Source: an uncultured Gammaproteobacteria bacterium (GTDB taxonomy: Bacteria; Pseudomonadota; Gammaproteobacteria; DRJJ01). Taken from it: 41,328 bases of DNA. The notes under the pieces are model-generated. The model made no database searches. It was given only the letters and a program-made list of their open reading frames with translations, and was not told where the DNA came from. The position numbers and the translations under genes were made by a program. Shown in pieces: positions 35,401-41,328 of this stretch (positions are counted from its first letter, which is position 1; each line of letters begins with the position of its first letter). The stretch spans positions 1-41,328 of the forward strand of contig CAMYJU010000023.1 of NCBI GenBank assembly GCA_947258795.1, in the 5' to 3' direction.

Positions 35401-36236
35401 CGTGTCATCCTGGTGCCGATCTTCTTGTAACCATCTGTATTTGGATGAATTTCATTCAGCCAGTCATTGCTCGCAAACACCGTACCCGGATCCGCCCGTT
35501 TCAACACACCCTGGGTTGTGACCACGTGAAAGTGCGGCAATTTATTGGTGCCGCCGCGCCCCAGACTCTTGATCGTATCGCGCAGGCGGCCCAGCAGGTA
35601 GTCGGAAATATCGTCCCATCGCGATTCCGGGATCCGGGCCTTGATCAGCGCCTTATAGAGCCAGGGCCCAAGCACCTTGTTACCAAAGAAACGCGCCGGT
35701 GAATTACGTGGCGTGACCCAGTCATAGGTATGCACCACGATGGGCTTGTTGGCGCAGCTGCTGCCCGCTTTGTCGCGCTGATCAACAATACGACTGTATC
35801 CATCGATGATGTTTTGCATGGTTTCTAGTATTTGCGCTTCCTTACAGTATGCCGCCGGATCAGTCGGCGCAGCACCTCTCGGTTTTTTGATAATTTTTTT
35901 TGCATCATCGATCAGGTCATTGCCACCGCCACTAAGCAGGATCGCATCCCACTGTGAACCATGCAATGCGCTCATGGCATCGCGCAGACTGTTATTCCTG
36001 GCGATTTTCGCCATGTTGCGTATCGTGTCTCCGGGCCTCGCACAGTTGACGATCACCGTAGGCGAGTCGAAGCGCATGGTAAACAGGATATTGGACGTTG
36101 GTATCCCGGCGATAGAAAACCACGAATCACCTTCGGCCAGAATACGGTAATCGTAGAACTCATCATCCGGATTACACTGCGGATCTTCTTCGTCATAACA
36201 GACATTCATCCAGCTGATAACATGTGCAAGAGCCAT
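35379..36236 (-). CDS. SGNH/GDSL-like hydrolase, paralogue 1
   Basis: A 285-residue protein without signal peptide. Block I is AEGDSWFS (Ser38), a block II Gly lies in NCARPGDTI, block III is SGGGNDL (Asn106) and block V is NEIHPNTDGYKK (His264), where the usual catalytic Asp three residues before His is Asn261. The N-terminal DEEDPQCNPDDEFYDYR is strongly acidic and shared with the next gene. Probable esterase or lipase-like fold; the substrate is unknown. It lies 166 bp downstream of its paralogue on the same strand. Its 3' end overlaps the kinase remnant by about 20 bp. Confidence 0.78.
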   Translation of the reverse strand: MALAHVISWMNVCYDEEDPQCNPDDEFYDYRILAEGDSWFSIAGIPTSNILFTMRFDSPTVIVNCARPGDTIRNMAKIARNNSLRDAMSALHGSQWDAILLSGGGNDLIDDAKKIIKKPRGAAPTDPAAYCKEAQILETMQNIIDGYSRIVDQRDKAGSSCANKPIVVHTYDWVTPRNSPARFFGNKVLGPWLYKALIKARIPESRWDDISDYLLGRLRDTIKSLGRGGTNKLPHFHVVTTQGVLKRADPGTVFASNDWLNEIHPNTDGYKKIGTRMTRRLRTLL

Positions 36237-36261
36237 GGCCCAGTCCTCCCTGATATCGTAG

Positions 36262-36281
36262 TATGATAATTATTACTAATT
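36262..36281 (-). promoter_or_regulatory. weak Fur-like AT-rich box
   Basis: TATGATAATTATTACTAATT lies 26-45 bp upstream of the SGNH paralogue 1 start. It contains GATAAT plus a degenerate partner. The match is weak and could be a chance AT-rich promoter element. Confidence 0.25.
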
Positions 36282-36402
36282 CGGAGTATAGAAAGATTTT
36301 CAGGCTTTTGCCCTGTTTACCGGAACTGTCCGTCCATACTTATCAGTGTTGTTTCATTATCTGAGATAAAAGAATGACCAGGACACCCAAACATGACAAG
36401 GA

Positions 36403-37254
36403 TCAGGGCAATAACTGATATATGCGGCTTTCGACTATACCACTCAGCTTTTTATAGCCATCGGCGGTTGGATGCGCCTCATCTGACCAGTCGTGACTGT
36501 TGCCCCTGGCACTGGGGTCCGCCCTTTTCAGGGTATCCTGACCGGTCACTACATGGAAATTCGGCAAGGCGTCATCGCCCTGTGACAGCTCCAGTAGTGT
36601 GTCGCGCAGGCGCCCGATCAGGTAATCGGAAATCGCATTCCAGTGAACCGGATCGATTTGTGCCTTGCTCAGGGCCTTGTACAGGTAAGCCCCGGACAAG
36701 GGTATGCCGAAAAAACGCGACGGGGCGTTACGCGGTGTAATCCAGTCATAGCTATGTGCAATTACCGGCTTGCCACTGCAACTGCTGTTCGGACCATCGC
36801 GCAACTCGATCACCGTGCGATAGCTCGCGCGTATAACCTGCAACTGTTCCTGCAAACGGGCCTGGTCACAATAGCTCGATGGCTCTGCGCCATCGTCAGT
36901 CGAGCGGATAATCTGTCCAGCGTTTTTAATCAGATGCATCGCGCCACAGCTGAGCAGGATGGCATCCCAACGGCTTCCATGCGATTCGCTGATCGCGTGA
37001 TAAAAATCGATATTGCCAGGCGCCCTGGTAGCCAATCGCTGACAGTTGCCGCTGGATGCGCAGTTGACGATCACTGTCGGCTCCCTGAAACGCATTGGAA
37101 ACAGCAGGTTCGAGCCGGGGTTTCCGGAAGAGGAAAACCATGAATCGCCCTCGGCCAGGATACGATATTCGTAATAATCGTCATCCGGGTTCCACTCAGG
37201 GTCCTCTTCATCGTATTCCACTTCATTCCAGGTGAGTATACGTGCGCGTTTCAT
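36403..37254 (-). CDS. SGNH/GDSL-like hydrolase, paralogue 2
   Basis: A 283-residue homologue of the preceding gene, collinear along its whole length. Block I AEGDSWFS (Ser38) and block V DEAHPTADGYKK (Asp258, His261) are intact, but block III reads SCGAMHL where paralogue 1 has SGGGNDL, so the oxyanion-hole Asn is missing. The shared acidic start (DEEDPEWNPDDDYYEYR) and central HSYDWITPRNAPSRFFG / HTYDWVTPRNSPARFFG segment show recent duplication. No signal peptide. It follows the coiled-coil protein gene by 73 bp on the same strand, so the three may be one transcript. Function unknown. Confidence 0.76.
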   Translation of the reverse strand: MKRARILTWNEVEYDEEDPEWNPDDDYYEYRILAEGDSWFSSSGNPGSNLLFPMRFREPTVIVNCASSGNCQRLATRAPGNIDFYHAISESHGSRWDAILLSCGAMHLIKNAGQIIRSTDDGAEPSSYCDQARLQEQLQVIRASYRTVIELRDGPNSSCSGKPVIAHSYDWITPRNAPSRFFGIPLSGAYLYKALSKAQIDPVHWNAISDYLIGRLRDTLLELSQGDDALPNFHVVTGQDTLKRADPSARGNSHDWSDEAHPTADGYKKLSGIVESRIYQLLP

Positions 37255-37327
37255 ATGCCTTCCCGATTTATTTAACTGTCAGGATAATAGAAGCACGGTC
37301 CAGAGGCCAGGCAGGTGATAGAGAATT

Positions 37328-37975
37328 CTATTTCAGCAACGTGGCGACCTGGTCGCGTAGAAAAGCGCTCTCGTCTTCCAGCACAAAAATACAATCACCC
37401 ATCTCACGTTGCCGGTTTACCAGGCTGTCCAGCAAACCGGACAGTTCGGCCTTGACTGATTTATCTGCAATATTGGTATCGACATACTGCCTGAGCTGCT
37501 CAATCTCGTCTTTTGTTGTTGAAAACAGCTCGCGTATACCAGTCTCGTCCTCCATAAAACGCGCGTGCAGGCAGTTGTATAGTTCGTGTTTTTTCAGCAG
37601 CTCTTCGAAAGACTTGTGATAATGCGCCCAGAAACTGTCATCCCGCTCTTCCGGAATTTTTGCGTATTCTTTTTCCAGGTTCAGCAGGTCCGCCCTGACT
37701 AACAGTACAGCCTCATGTTCCAGATCGCACCAGCTTTTCCGCTTTTCCTGATTCAGACCCAGTGCACTGTGACGGTCTGTGGTCATCCGGCTCTCACTCT
37801 TAAAATACAAGCTGGCATCGGGCTTCCTGTTTTTCAGCTCATCGATCATTTCCTGCCCGGATGACAAGCTGTTTTTCATTCTCATCAGCACATAAGCCAG
37901 GCCCGCGCTCAACACCAATAGTACGATCAATAATTCCACCAGAATCACAAATACAATGGTATTCACTTCGATCAT
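37328..37975 (-). CDS. membrane-anchored coiled-coil protein of unknown function
   Basis: A 215-residue protein with an N-terminal transmembrane helix (about 7-29, VFVILVELLIVLLVLSAGLAYV) and a long, charged, mainly helical remainder. Predicted coiled-coil stretches lie near residues 85-140 and 150-205 (LEKEYAKIPEER, DEIEQLRQYVDTNIADK). No recognised domain. It heads a minus-strand group with the two SGNH paralogues. A scaffolding or sensing role is possible, but nothing in the sequence shows it. Confidence 0.7.
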   Translation of the reverse strand: MIEVNTIVFVILVELLIVLLVLSAGLAYVLMRMKNSLSSGQEMIDELKNRKPDASLYFKSESRMTTDRHSALGLNQEKRKSWCDLEHEAVLLVRADLLNLEKEYAKIPEERDDSFWAHYHKSFEELLKKHELYNCLHARFMEDETGIRELFSTTKDEIEQLRQYVDTNIADKSVKAELSGLLDSLVNRQREMGDCIFVLEDESAFLRDQVATLLK

Positions 37976-38249
37976 TACTCACTCCATGATCAACGGCCTG
38001 TTAGCTGATAGCGAGCCTGCCGCCCACAATAAAACCACATTACCAGACAAATATAGTACATATAACCTTATTGTCATCAGTTGATCAGTCGCCACACCAG
38101 GAATGGGCGTACTGAAAATTCTTTGTCTGTCAATGACATATTGCTGACAGCGGACTATTCTGTTGCGCCAGGATCACTTATTATTGCCGGAATATCCAGG
38201 GTTCAGAATCAGATAACAAGGCCGAAAACAACGATAGTAGGACAATCAT

Positions 38250-38348
38250 ATGAAGATACTGGTTATCGAACCATCCAAACTCATTCAGCAGATGCTGGAG
38301 CAGATGATTCAGAACATTGGTTTTGAGGTCGTCGCCCCTTTGCATTAA
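38250..38348 (+). pseudogene. truncated response-regulator (REC) gene
   Basis: The reading frame begins MKILVIEPSKLIQQMLEQMI and matches the first beta-strand and helix of CheY-like receiver domains. Homology stops after GFEVV at 38330, exactly where the transposase-derived sequence begins; the frame then ends at TAA 38346-38348. The acidic pocket is only partly represented and the phospho-acceptor Asp region is lost. AGGAC precedes the ATG. 37976-38249 shows nothing else recognisable. Confidence 0.72.
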
Positions 38349-38535
38349 CAGGATAACTGCTCCACTGGTAATCGCCTGAATGAGTAACCATTGCAGCCCT
38401 GACCGGATTCATTTCGATATAACGCATACAGGTCAATAAATAATTTTCACTATCAATCAAGCTTGCTTTAAAACGCCCCTCCCACAAGGTCCCCGTACGT
38501 CCATATATCTTGTTGATATAACGCACATATCGTCT
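38331..38535 (-). pseudogene. internal fragment of a RAYT/Y1 transposase gene
   Basis: These 205 bp align without gaps to 39505-39709, with about ten differences by eye. They encode the middle of the transposase (RYINKIYGRTGTLWEGRFKA, YIEMNPVRAAMVTHSG). The fragment lacks both ends and the HUH histidines. It abuts the broken receiver gene on the left and repeat copy A on the right. Confidence 0.88.
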
Positions 38536-38570
38536 AATATTAGCAACAATTGTTCTCTGACCCCGTTTTT
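38536..38570 (+). repeat. RAYT-associated repeat, copy A
   Basis: AATATTAGCAACAATTGTTC followed by TCTGACCCCGTTTTT. Other copies are at 39199 (inverted), 40013 and 40549. It lies 10 bp after the stop of the secreted-protein gene at 38581-38919 and directly at the edge of the transposase fragment. Confidence 0.85.
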
Positions 38571-38580
38571 CCTTGGAATA

Positions 38581-38919
38581 TTACTGGATATAGCCCCAGC
38601 CCCAATCTTCCATGACACCATAGACATCGCAACTGCCAGTCCCTCTCGCATACACCTTCTTGCCTGATGCCTTGGCCGCAAGTACTACAGAAAGGATTGA
38701 GCGGCCACCTGCTGTATTGGTATCAAATGCCATCGATCTGGTATAGGCCGTCTGCGTGCAGGATGGAGGTGTATTGGTCAGGTCTGATATGAATCTAACC
38801 AAGCCCAAACCGTTCCTGTCTACACGGACAAAATCGATATCTAGCATTTGCGCAACACCCTCTGCTCGTGCAGTGGCAGCTAAAACAAGCAACAAGAAAA
38901 GGTAAATAATTTTTTTCAT
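38581..38919 (-). CDS. small secreted protein, family copy 1
   Basis: A 112-residue protein with a signal peptide (about 1-19, cleaved after ARA). The mature part has two cysteines (SCTQTAY and SCDVYG) that may form a disulfide, and the pattern GGRSILSVVLAAKASGKKVYA - GTGSCD shared with the genes at 40111-40455 and 38984-39220. GGAG precedes the ATG. The family is not recognised with confidence; it recalls small secreted proteins with a SubB-like cysteine pair, but that is only a resemblance. Followed by repeat copy A. Confidence 0.75.
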   Translation of the reverse strand: MKKIIYLFLLLVLAATARAEGVAQMLDIDFVRVDRNGLGLVRFISDLTNTPPSCTQTAYTRSMAFDTNTAGGRSILSVVLAAKASGKKVYARGTGSCDVYGVMEDWGWGYIQ

Positions 38920-38983
38920 TCAGAACTCCATCAGTTTAAAGAATCACTCGCTACTAACAGCGTGCATCAAAAATCAATACTCC

Positions 38984-39220
38984 CTACCAGACACCAAATA
39001 TCATTATATTGACAATCTTTGGCGCGGTATTTGTATTGGCAGGTGGATTCATAGATGCGCATCCACTTACTCTCAACACTATAGAGTGCCTCTTGTTTAG
39101 CCCTTTCATAGCTACCTGTAACATCGCATTGGGTCCCACACTTCCATCGTCCACTATGACCGCCCTGTCATTGTGAGTACAACCTTGAGCAGGAATGAAA
39201 AAAACCGGGTCAGAGAACAA
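38984..39220 (-). pseudogene. truncated secreted-protein gene (family copy 3), start inside repeat B
   Basis: The C-terminal 65 residues (CTHNDRAVIVDDGSVGPNAM, LQVAMKGLNKRHSIVLRVSG, CAS, ending IMIFGVW) resemble the two intact secreted family members in the position of both cysteines and the GxxxxxLxxA segment. The N-terminal signal peptide is absent: the frame instead opens in repeat copy B (MFSDPVFF). This is a 5'-truncated family member. Confidence 0.6.
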
Positions 39221-39233
39221 TTGTTCCTAATAT
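39199..39233 (-). repeat. RAYT-associated repeat, copy B (inverted)
   Basis: On the minus strand ATATTAGGAACAATTGTTC then TCTGACCCGGTTTTTT. It is in inverted orientation to copies A, C and D and overlaps the last codons and TAG stop of the transposase gene. Confidence 0.85.
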
Positions 39234-39952
39234 ACCAAATAGCCAGAATGATAATTCGCAATATTTTCCTCAACACTTGGCCTGCCCGGCCTACCCAACT
39301 CTATTTTCCGCTTGGTCATCGTTTCTATCTTTTCTTTAAAATAGCTGCGCCCCAGCACCAATTCATGATTCAAAGCCTCCCTGATCTCATGTAACGCATT
39401 ACTATCGATGTGATCCATGAATAGCTCTCTGTAGGCCTCCTGCCGTTGGACAGGAGTTCCACCCAGGCTGTTATACACCGGATGCTGCTCAATCAGATCA
39501 GACCGTCGCCCCTGTGCATTAACAGCATAACTGCTCCACTGGTAATCGCCTGGATGAGTAACCATTGCCGCCCTGACTGGATTCATTTCGATATAACGCA
39601 TACAGGTCAGTAAATAATTTTCACTATCAATCAGGCTTGCTTTAAAACGCCCCTCCCACAAGGTCCCCGTACGTCTGTATATCTTGTTGATATAACGCAC
39701 ATAGCGTCTGCCCAATGACTGCATCATCTCCGATATTGCAAACTCTGCCATCGGCGTTACCAACAGATGCACATGATTTGTCATCAATACATAGGCATGA
39801 ATTCGGCAGTCATACTTGCTCGCAGCCTCTTTCAAGTCAGACAAATAGCGATAATAGTCTGACTCATCAAAAAAACACGGCTCGCGGTTATTGCCCCGCT
39901 GTATCACATGTTGCGGCACACCCACCAGATTAAACCTTGGTTTACGTGGCAC
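39227..39952 (-). CDS. REP-associated tyrosine transposase (RAYT, Y1/HUH)
   Basis: Single-strand transposase of 241 residues in the IS200-like Y1_Tnp family. It starts (GTG) PRKPRFNLVGVPQHVIQRGN, contains the HUH metal motif in MTNHVHLLVTP and the likely catalytic Tyr in RRYVRYINKIYRRTG, followed by LWEGRFKASLIDSENYLLTC and NPVRAAMV. The GTG at 39952 follows a strong AAGGAGGTG. RAYTs act on REP-like repeats nearby. It is intact, so it may be the source of the partial copy at 38331-38535. Confidence 0.92.
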   Translation of the reverse strand: MPRKPRFNLVGVPQHVIQRGNNREPCFFDESDYYRYLSDLKEAASKYDCRIHAYVLMTNHVHLLVTPMAEFAISEMMQSLGRRYVRYINKIYRRTGTLWEGRFKASLIDSENYLLTCMRYIEMNPVRAAMVTHPGDYQWSSYAVNAQGRRSDLIEQHPVYNSLGGTPVQRQEAYRELFMDHIDSNALHEIREALNHELVLGRSYFKEKIETMTKRKIELGRPGRPSVEENIANYHSGYLVY

Positions 39953-39996
39953 ACTTCACCTCCTTATGAGTATCGCCATCATGGCTTGTTTAATTT

Positions 39997-40105
39997 TTTA
40001 GTAGCAACCTCTTATATTAGCAACAATTGTTCTCTGACCCCGTTTTTCTGACCCCGTTTTTCTCCGTTTTTCTTTCCTGACCCCGTTTTTCTTTCCGTTT
40101 TTCTT
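39997..40105 (+). repeat. RAYT-associated repeat, copy C with degenerate tail
   Basis: TTTAGTAGCAACC (39997-40009), then ATATTAGCAACAATTGTTC and TCTGACCCCGTTTTTC (40013-40047), followed by at least two more TGACCCCGTTTTTCT-like blocks and TCCGTTTTTCT fragments up to 40105. It ends 6 bp before the stop of the next secreted-protein gene and forms the right boundary of the RAYT unit. Confidence 0.82.
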
Positions 40106-40110
40106 TTATT

Positions 40111-40455
40111 TTACAGACCTCTTATATATATTGGTTCTTCCCTATCTCCCCAAGAATCGCATGTATTGCTACCATTTACAGTAATAGTTTTACCTGACGA
40201 GTATGCAGCCAGTACTAACGAGTACATAGCACGACCTGATTCCTGTTCAAGCGACATCGCCCAGGCTTTACCATTTGCAATAGTACTGCACGCAGGCGCT
40301 CCTGCTCTACTTCCATCCATCTCAAACATAAACACACCTGCACCATTTCCTCCCTGTTTATGAACAAGTAGATTTACAATTTTACCTGTTGCTGTGCCAG
40401 ATACGGCTGAAAAAGGTATACAGGTTATAATCAAACCAAATAATAATCTTTTCAT
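40111..40455 (-). CDS. small secreted protein, family copy 2
   Basis: A 114-residue protein with a signal peptide (about 1-19) and the same layout as the gene at 38581-38919: ACSTIANGKAWAMSLEQESG then RAMYSLVLAAYSSGKTITVN, and NTCDSWGDREE. The two cysteines are conserved. It is flanked by repeats C and D. The base composition is AT-richer than the core genes. Function unknown. Confidence 0.78.
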   Translation of the reverse strand: MKRLLFGLIITCIPFSAVSGTATGKIVNLLVHKQGGNGAGVFMFEMDGSRAGAPACSTIANGKAWAMSLEQESGRAMYSLVLAAYSSGKTITVNGSNTCDSWGDREEPIYIRGL

Positions 40456-40533
40456 ACTTAACTCATCTCTTTAATTAATTTGACCTACTTTTTACATATG
40501 GCTATCGCAATTCACACATAATAAAAAATATTT

Positions 40534-40623
40534 CTAGCAGCAACCGCTAATATTAGAAACAATTGTTCTCTGACCCCGTTTTCCTGTTCTTTAACTGTTT
40601 CGTTCTCTGACCCCGTTTTTCGT
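40534..40623 (+). repeat. RAYT-associated repeat, copy D plus partial copy
   Basis: CTAGCAGCAACCG (40534-40546), then AATATTAGAAACAATTGTTC with TCTGACCCCGTTTTC (40549-40583). A partial copy, GTTCTCTGACCCCGTTTTTCG (40602-40622), follows. It ends just before the stop of the gene at 40628-41089. Confidence 0.82.
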
Positions 40624-40627
40624 TTTT

Positions 40628-41089
40628 TTATTTAAATCTCTCAATAGCGGTCGATGGTCTCTTCCCAAACCCTTTAAAATATCTTTCCATACCATCAATT
40701 AGATAATTAGGTGAATTTTTTTTATATGTGAAAATGATTTTCCTTAAGTCGTCATCACCATGACTAGAATAAGATATCTTTAAAAGTATTCTGTCATTAG
40801 ATATTTCTCTAACTTCATAACTATATACATTATCAATATCTGTACCTATTTTTATTTCTTTCTTTATAACATTTATATTATGCGATACATTTTCATCTTT
40901 AACATTTACGACAGCATCCAGCCACTCCTCCAGATATCCTCGTGAAAAATATCCCAACACCGATATATCTTCTTGCTCTAACGCATTTCTATAGTTTCTA
41001 AAGCTTTCTATAACTAATTGATCAGATCCATATACGTTAGTAATCTGTATATTAGTAAGAACAATTAATATGACAATATTTTTTAACAT
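40628..41089 (-). CDS. AT-rich secreted protein of unknown function
   Basis: A 153-residue protein with a signal peptide (about 1-21, cleaved after VYG). The mature part is mixed helix and strand (ESFRNYRNALEQEDISVLGY, SRGYLEEWLDAVVNVKDENV), without cysteines, and resembles no family I know; a DUF4440/NTF2-like fold is conceivable from the RNYRNALEQEDI start. Markedly AT-rich, which suggests recent acquisition. Followed directly by repeat D. Confidence 0.68.
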   Translation of the reverse strand: MLKNIVILIVLTNIQITNVYGSDQLVIESFRNYRNALEQEDISVLGYFSRGYLEEWLDAVVNVKDENVSHNINVIKKEIKIGTDIDNVYSYEVREISNDRILLKISYSSHGDDDLRKIIFTYKKNSPNYLIDGMERYFKGFGKRPSTAIERFK

Positions 41090-41105
41090 AAATTATACCC
41101 AAAGT

Positions 41106-41328
41106 TTAGCAGTTACCACCACTGGCTTGACACGTCTGGCGGTCAATATATTGATTTCTATTTACTAGCCCCCGTGTAGCAGGGCCTATTAAACCAGAGC
41201 TATTTATAAATGCACTACGTACATTAATGGTTCTACTGTAACTTATTTTAATATCACCTATTATAATTCCAACTGGTATAGTTACCTTGCCAGTAAAAGT
41301 TAAGCCGCCTGATTTAGTAGCAACCACA
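41106..41328 (-). CDS. C-terminal part of an uncharacterised protein (runs off window)
   Basis: At least 73 residues are open to the window edge, ending TCQASGGNC. A Gly/Ile/Thr-rich beta-like pattern is visible (GKVTIPVGIIIGDIKISYSR). The true start may lie outside the window. Within its first codons is TTTAGTAGCAACC (plus strand 41313-41325), identical to the outer edge of repeat C, so the 5' end may derive from a repeat junction. Confidence 0.45.
   Translation of the reverse strand, partial: VVATKSGGLTFTGKVTIPVGIIIGDIKISYSRTINVRSAFINSSGLIGPATRGLVNRNQYIDRQTCQASGGNC

Larger units (their letters stand above)
39199..40047 (-). mobile_element. RAYT unit bounded by inverted repeats
   Basis: An 849-bp unit whose ends are inverted copies of the same repeat: AAAAACCGGGTCAGAGAACA near the left and AACAATTGTTCTCTGACCCC plus a T-run at the right. 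The only gene inside is the Y1 transposase. No target duplication is obvious. Confidence 0.65.

Noticed and set aside
38536-40623. Interpretation of the repeats as integron attC sites
   Set aside because: The repeats lack RYYYAAC/GTTRRRY core sites in the required arrangement, they occur in both orientations, and no integron integrase is present. A RAYT-linked repeat fits better.
38536-40623. CRISPR array
   Set aside because: Repeats are few, separated by whole genes rather than short regular spacers, and no cas genes are present.

Overview
The window looks like a chromosomal segment of a flagellated gammaproteobacterium. The reasons are a 16S rRNA 5' end with a classical rrn leader, the gene neighbourhood tyrS / M23 peptidase / anmK / erpA / bactofilin / argC / hemJ that is typical of Pseudomonas-like and purple-sulfur-type gammaproteobacteria, PomAB-like stator genes, Fe2+-trafficking YggX, RppH next to PtsP, and Fur-box control of iron genes. 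No finer taxonomy can be read with confidence.

Region by region. 1-667: 5' end of a minus-strand 16S rRNA gene with boxA, boxB and two tandem promoters of identical layout. 733-3925: a PAS-GAF sensor histidine kinase, a remnant of an EAL-domain gene, and tyrS, whose C-terminal S4 domain is separated from the catalytic part by a small deletion and frameshift. 4223-13409: M23 peptidase and anmK (cell-wall turnover and recycling), a Fur-box-preceded cytochrome c/FTR1 iron permease fusion, citrate synthase, and the minus-strand group argC - DUF6776 - bactofilin - erpA. 13692-16401: ClC exchanger, TlpA-like thioredoxin, hemJ and yggX. 16404-19071: motA-motB-pilZ behind a sigma-28-type promoter. 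19231-23759: an A-type Fe-S carrier overlapping an ATP-grasp ligase, divergent from a Fur-box-led module of porin, FMN-binding protein and PepSY transmembrane protein, probably a ferric-reduction or iron-uptake unit. 23774-28066: pentapeptide protein, ptsP, rppH and a HAD phosphatase. 28079-32442: a cobalamin block (btuC-btuD, divergent metallo-beta-lactamase, cobalamin riboswitch with terminator, a TonB-like protein and cob(I)alamin adenosyltransferase).

32541-41328 is accessory. It holds a seven-helix membrane protein with a winged-helix regulator behind two perfect 17-bp inverted repeats, a glycine-zipper lipoprotein with a Fur-like box, a histidine-kinase remnant, two tandem SGNH-hydrolase paralogues with different active-site losses, and a membrane-anchored coiled-coil protein. 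The last 3 kb is a mosaic built by a RAYT/Y1 transposase. Copies of a ~35-bp repeat containing GAACAATTGTTC-like and CTGACCCCG blocks sit at the 3' ends of small secreted-protein genes, three of which belong to one family. A transposase fragment interrupts a response-regulator gene.

The most noteworthy points are this repeat/RAYT/secreted-protein mosaic, the broken tyrS with an ATGA overlap, the paired operator next to the winged-helix regulator, the SGNH paralogue pair, and the Fur-linked porin/FMN/PepSY and cytochrome-FTR1 modules.
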